Of a stretch of 30,139 nucleotides of DNA, positions 27,301-30,139 are shown piece by piece; position 1 is the first letter of the stretch, and each line of letters begins with the position of its first letter. The stretch covers positions 1 through 30,139 of the IMG/VR virus record IMGVR_UViG_3300048837_001823, one strand, 5' to 3'. Below the pieces are notes generated by a model that searched no databases, was not told the origin of the DNA, and saw nothing but the letters and a program-made list of their open reading frames with translations. The DNA comes from a virus. The translations under genes and the position numbers were made by a program.

Positions 27301-29552
27301 CGGAGAAACGCAGCGGCGAGATAGTAACGACCGAACCGCCACACTTGCCACGGGCGGACGATGCCTGCGAGCTGAAGCGACTCGAACTTGGTAGCGTTTT
27401 GATCGCTGTAGCCATCTGCGTAGACGATGATCTCTTCGCGGTTCCAAGTGTTCTCCGACATATACTGGACCTTCAGCGCATGCGGAAGATCTACCCACGC
27501 CCGAGTCGCCTGGAAATTGGCGGCGTTGCGATTCGTGAACATCTGAACAGGAATCTTATTCTCGTCATCCAGAAGCACGCTGTATAGACCATCTACGACC
27601 GTGGGCGCCCCCCTGCCCGTGCTGCACACGTTCTGGCAGAGCTCGCCAATCGTCAAACGGTAGTCCACGATCAAGTCGCAGGTAGCGAAGATATCGCCTT
27701 GGACAGTTTTCTCTTCGTTCTTGTTCGCCCACTCGATGAGTTTCGACTCATCAAGCCGCGACCAAGGCACCGGACGAGGATTGGCCGTGCCCGTCAGAAT
27801 GTCTGCGTAGATCCACGCAGGATTGCGCGTTGCGATACGAGCGCCGGGGTTGCGGGGGTCTTTCAGAATCGACGTGCAGAGAGCATTGATATTCTGCACC
27901 TGTCCGCTGATTTGCTCAGAAGCCGTGATCTGCAACTCCATGATCGTGCGGGGCTTTTCAGGATAGATGGGGGCAACCCAGCGACCGACACGAATAGATG
28001 ACCACGTGATCTGGTTGGATATGAAAGAGCTATTGCTGACGGGAGTGCTGCGCCGAACTAGAATCTGCCACTTGTTCTCATAGGGCATCTGCATGACGAC
28101 AGAAACTACGCGGGGGGTGCGCGTCTGCCCGTGGAATTCTACGTCATAAGCGGAAGGTCCGAAGGTCACCCAGAGAGGCCCAGAAGCGCCTCCTGAGCCC
28201 GGGAGCGGAAACGTTCCTGCGCGACCTTCCTCACCGAAGATGACTCCCGTGTGTGTATAAATCCACGAGATGTTGCCGGGCAGGTTAGCGAGCTTGACAT
28301 TCCACTGACCCGGCTCCAGGTTGTTCGGCTCCACGCCGTTGATCGTATAGCCGACACCATTATAAGTGAACAGGCTGCCGACAACCATCCGCTGAACGAC
28401 GGGATCCCCGGTCGTAAAACCCTGGGGGAATCCATTTATCGATCCGCGGCTCCAACGAACTACACCGACAGAGCCGACCTGCGCCGCGCCTGCGTTTTGA
28501 GTTCCGCCTTCGCCTTGAAAGAGCGCATACGGATAGAAATTCGAGATCGGCTGCCAGCCCCCCGCCCCATTCTCAGGTGCGGCGAAGACGGTGACGTGGT
28601 CGTCTTTTTGGAACGAGGCGCCTTGTTCTGTGAACCCCGTGAGGCCGCCCGGAAACGCGAACTCAAGTGTCACAACCGATCCCGCCTGGGGGGAAACGCG
28701 AACGTTGTCTACGAGCTCCGTTAGAACAGCGTTGACTTCCAACGTTGCCTGGTCATTCTTGTATATGTAGAGAGGGTCGCCTTTCTTGTATTCGCTGTGG
28801 ACGAACCAGCGCGCCGTCGGAAAATTCGAGATCGGCGTATTGCCGACACGAATATCCTCGACCAGAAGAGGACCGTAGCCGAAATCCAGCAGAAGATTGA
28901 TCGTCTGCGACGTGCCTGCAGAGACGACATAGGGCTCTGCGGCGAACGGCGGCGTGACCCGGTGCCGACCGTAGACACGGGGAACGACCCCGTATCGCGA
29001 AATCGCGTTCGAGGCTCCACTGATGCCGTAGGAATTGCTCTCGGACGCAGCGTTCCCCCCTGCGCCCGAATTGGTGAGCGTCTGCCTTCCGAGGGAGCCG
29101 GGACGCACGAGCGCGCCGAGGGCCAGCGTGCCCGCGATTGCAAGACCGGCTTGGGTCGCGGCGACAGCCACACCCAGACCAGTCCCGATACCAGCCGAGG
29201 CCGCTGCCGTCGTGCCGACACCGGAGAGCGCACCAACGATGACCGGGGCGGCATACCATGCGACCACCATGATGGCGATCGCTGCGACGGCCATAGCGAT
29301 ACTCTTGCCCGCGCCGCCTCCGCCCCCGCCCGCAGGGCGAAGAGCGATCAACACTCGCCGACCTTCCTTGGGCCGCGCCACGTTCCAGATCTCGGCGGGC
29401 ACCTGTCGCCCGTCGACAGTCACGTAAGTCCACGGACGGAGCTCAGGCTTCCAGGAAACGGCCTCCAGCATTTCATTGATCGTCAGCCCCTGCGGGAGCT
29501 GATGAGTTTCCTGGCCGGAAGTCGCGAACTTCTCGCGGGTTACGATTTCCAT
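24303..29552 (-). CDS. J-like central tail tip protein with fused Ubl/TAPI-like N-terminus
   Basis: This 1749-residue protein is the tail-tip host-specificity protein of the lambda J type. ATG 29552 has a GAGG upstream and overlaps the NlpC/P60 gene by 13 bases. The N-terminus (EIVTREKFATSGQETHQLPQ and following, then a Gly-rich hinge and a long hydrophobic Ala/Gly/Val segment, about residues 73-155) resembles the lambda I-type ubiquitin-like tail assembly domain fused to J. Next come the J core (VPRVYGRHRVTPPF, TINLLLDFGYGPLLVEDIRVG), repeated beta-rich modules and a fibronectin III-like part (LPPVRNLTLTT, LQWDPP) near residue 1330. The C-terminal region likely binds the host or the fiber. 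Confidence 0.88.
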   Translation of the reverse strand: MEIVTREKFATSGQETHQLPQGLTINEMLEAVSWKPELRPWTYVTVDGRQVPAEIWNVARPKEGRRVLIALRPAGGGGGGAGKSIAMAVAAIAIMVVAWYAAPVIVGALSGVGTTAAASAGIGTGLGVAVAATQAGLAIAGTLALGALVRPGSLGRQTLTNSGAGGNAASESNSYGISGASNAISRYGVVPRVYGRHRVTPPFAAEPYVVSAGTSQTINLLLDFGYGPLLVEDIRVGNTPISNFPTARWFVHSEYKKGDPLYIYKNDQATLEVNAVLTELVDNVRVSPQAGSVVTLEFAFPGGLTGFTEQGASFQKDDHVTVFAAPENGAGGWQPISNFYPYALFQGEGGTQNAGAAQVGSVGVVRWSRGSINGFPQGFTTGDPVVQRMVVGSLFTYNGVGYTINGVEPNNLEPGQWNVKLANLPGNISWIYTHTGVIFGEEGRAGTFPLPGSGGASGPLWVTFGPSAYDVEFHGQTRTPRVVSVVMQMPYENKWQILVRRSTPVSNSSFISNQITWSSIRVGRWVAPIYPEKPRTIMELQITASEQISGQVQNINALCTSILKDPRNPGARIATRNPAWIYADILTGTANPRPVPWSRLDESKLIEWANKNEEKTVQGDIFATCDLIVDYRLTIGELCQNVCSTGRGAPTVVDGLYSVLLDDENKIPVQMFTNRNAANFQATRAWVDLPHALKVQYMSENTWNREEIIVYADGYSDQNATKFESLQLAGIVRPWQVWRFGRYYLAAAFLRRERLSFSTDVENLVCQRGDLVRVAHDHLLQNFAARVREIDANVLTMDAYLTTELYSEPFPLVPANAGSGTALPPGWGTSTAGAAGVTVTAIDRGQTADGTGYCDIRITKAAAGGTANAVQILTANNLYFGINSDDIIVNSADYEILSQTNFVGNQIRLATQPTNSTNGTGLGTVFTAPLPFPPLNTRVQDTLVTAPGSTLGVVNGWRPLLEFGWAPTTDYPATMDVRVYTPRHFINNPKPSLLARVDEVKPRLVPNAEGAGAVLGVAVTEGLNVFPDGWASQQWSGWTREVTRVAKVFEYWDIDIRFTAPAGTGVGSLMFAVNQDLPDSKKLFGRVQMRRTAVAGTAPTVTLVFSALDSAGVWIQNFLSGTLTLNTTNEIEVVHGPVDLSSVPNAERFTFGMRISPAAGAACDVTIRFRLPLVGDTTNPTSGLPAIAAPEAIYGQLRTTDGELVDSFPILARPAEDQVLVTQSIADQAAPGDLIVVGTLATETSDWLVDKITAGGDFAANIDLIEHAPGVLQADKGPIPPYVPNEGSGILTDLPPVRNLTLTTTPFLYTADGVPTHENLLQWDPPAFQVAFYIVTRLYVVPNPGDGITPPFQSENVLIELGRAITPRFLDTLDTRTLRHGGTLVRYSVVPVTPSGRRGDAVAVEATFLPDTVAPPALVFTTNVLSETTMLIWGRPNIPDLGGYQIRFVDTTIGKINPAWEDMVSVVDSVSPDTTSLTVHIQTGTYAIRAFDTSGNFGPPSYSVTNVETLPNVDEITRLEAGPTWAGTFDQTEVVGGELRLRPGSDGAYPAEGWFYATSAVDYPASWLFRVRGAFDLNVFPTGDDPLGDWNAQIWVSIQKSAPKLNSPWFAPLSNAVPLAGGPGVYVPLATVSQTDLVGRLINWAVRLTSRRSTITPSVKNAILIVDHSERREFGDDVATGTGGKNIFFSRPFFVPPSVAVTLNDGQTGDRIVKSVSTTALTVEVFNNAEVSVSRKIDWQAIGYGRGEI

Positions 29553-29929
29553 CGACCGATCCTCACGATAGCGTTCTTCCAAAGCCCACGGGCGACAGGT
29601 TCGAGGCAAGACATGCGGCCCTCAAGCACGTGAAGCATCCTACCATGCCCGGCGTAGACGCCGCAATGGACGGGCAACCCGCCCACCTTTAGGGCCAGCA
29701 CATCGCCGAGCTCAATATTGGCCAGTTCTACGGACACCCAGGCGTTCCACCGCTCTACGATGTAGTTTCGCATGCTCGGAGATTCAGCGTCAGCGTAACC
29801 TTCGTAGCGCGGAATTTCCTGGTTCAGCGCGTGCCTGTGGAACAGCCAGACCAACCCCCAGCAATCGCAGCCCTTGAATGAAGAGCCGCGATTCTGATAG
29901 GGTATGCCGATGAACTGGTCGAGGGTCAC
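29540..29929 (-). CDS. NlpC/P60 family tail tip peptidase (lambda K-like)
   Basis: Of 129 residues, the catalytic Cys is in GCDCWGLVWLFHR (C23) and the His is in VHCGVYAGHG (H88), with a further H100. The family cleaves peptidoglycan peptide bonds or acts in tail assembly, and in lambda-like phages the K protein sits beside I and J. The GTG start at 29929 overlaps the previous stop as GTGA, and its stop lies inside the start of the J-like gene. It likely helps DNA pass the cell wall during infection. Confidence 0.88.
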   Translation of the reverse strand: MTLDQFIGIPYQNRGSSFKGCDCWGLVWLFHRHALNQEIPRYEGYADAESPSMRNYIVERWNAWVSVELANIELGDVLALKVGGLPVHCGVYAGHGRMLHVLEGRMSCLEPVARGLWKNAIVRIGRWKS

Positions 29930-30139
29930 GACGAGAACATGCCGGGGTTCTGGGCAGGGTCGAAATCGTGGGCGGGAAAGCCCCCCTGCCAGATCGTATC
30001 GGGCACGAGCTTTCCCGTGATCGACTGATTGGTGACGGACGCCTCTCGAAGCCGAAGACCCGTGGTCTGCAACATGACGTCGTCGGGAGCGCTAGCGAGG
30101 ATCACCTCCATCGTAATGATAGGCGCAGCGGTCAGCATC
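29926..30139 (-). CDS. DUF1833-type minor tail protein, C-terminal part
   Basis: Only about 70 C-terminal residues are inside the window; the gene continues beyond its right end. VILASAPDDVMLQTTGLRLREASVTNQ and GGFPAHDFDPAQNPGMF match, from memory, the C-terminus of DUF1833, a family of minor tail proteins found next to NlpC/P60 and J-like genes in siphoviruses. It would fill the place of lambda L. The stop overlaps the next GTG as GTGA. Confidence 0.75.
   Translation of the reverse strand, partial: MLTAAPIITMEVILASAPDDVMLQTTGLRLREASVTNQSITGKLVPDTIWQGGFPAHDFDPAQNPGMFSS

Noticed and set aside
1-30139. tRNA genes, integrase, transposase, toxin-antitoxin or restriction genes
   Set aside because: I looked for T-arm sequences, recombinase motifs and nuclease motifs on both strands and saw none that I could support.

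Overview
This window looks like part of the genome of a high-GC, tailed double-stranded DNA phage with siphovirus-type tail genes, infecting a Gram-negative and probably proteobacterial host. The evidence is a lambda-like tail-tip order (DUF1833-type protein, NlpC/P60 peptidase, J-like central tail protein, S74-type fiber), a lysis cassette, phage replication enzymes, many short translationally coupled genes, and the absence of cellular housekeeping genes. No integrase, repressor, tRNA gene, CRISPR array or transposon was seen.

Layout. From 1 to about 21070 every gene reads rightward. In order there are: conserved phage proteins of unknown role, including a gp49/66 family member (1-2424); two tandem ParB-like proteins (2533-4223); small unknown genes and an ATP-dependent DNA ligase (4295-6144); a tightly overlapping run of small genes ending in dUTPase (6146-8235); an acidic Glu/Ala-Lys protein (8324-8986); a probable base-modification block made of an aGPT-PPlase/HMUDK-helical family protein, a TAGT-like glycosyltransferase, a thymidylate synthase-family enzyme and a YfbR-like HD phosphohydrolase (9054-12143); a DUF3310 protein; family A DNA polymerase (13233-15125); small genes with a Pyr_excise-type protein (15167-17891); a SNF2-type helicase (17869-19296); and more small unknown genes (19387-21066). 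From 30139 back to 21423 every gene reads leftward: tail tip, J protein, S74 fiber, then holin candidate, M15 endolysin, lipoprotein/spanin candidate and a peptidoglycan-binding protein.

The two transcription units converge on a 356-base gap (21067-21422). It holds a promoter-like sequence, a predicted structured RNA of about 125 nt, a U-tract terminator, short repeats and a second strong hairpin.

Regulation is visible as short sigma70-like promoters in the gaps. Four have a hairpin starting at the predicted transcript start, followed by a strong Shine-Dalgarno sequence. Two share a nearly identical 21-base extended -10 block. G6/C6 hairpins sit between several genes.

The dUTPase, TS-family enzyme and HD phosphohydrolase could reshape the dUMP/dTMP pool, the polymerase would incorporate the product, and the aGPT-PPlase-like and TAGT-like proteins could act on the modified base in DNA. 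This pathway is an inference from family membership and gene order; no modification has been demonstrated. A separate genome-wide oddity is a large excess of runs of exactly six G or six C.
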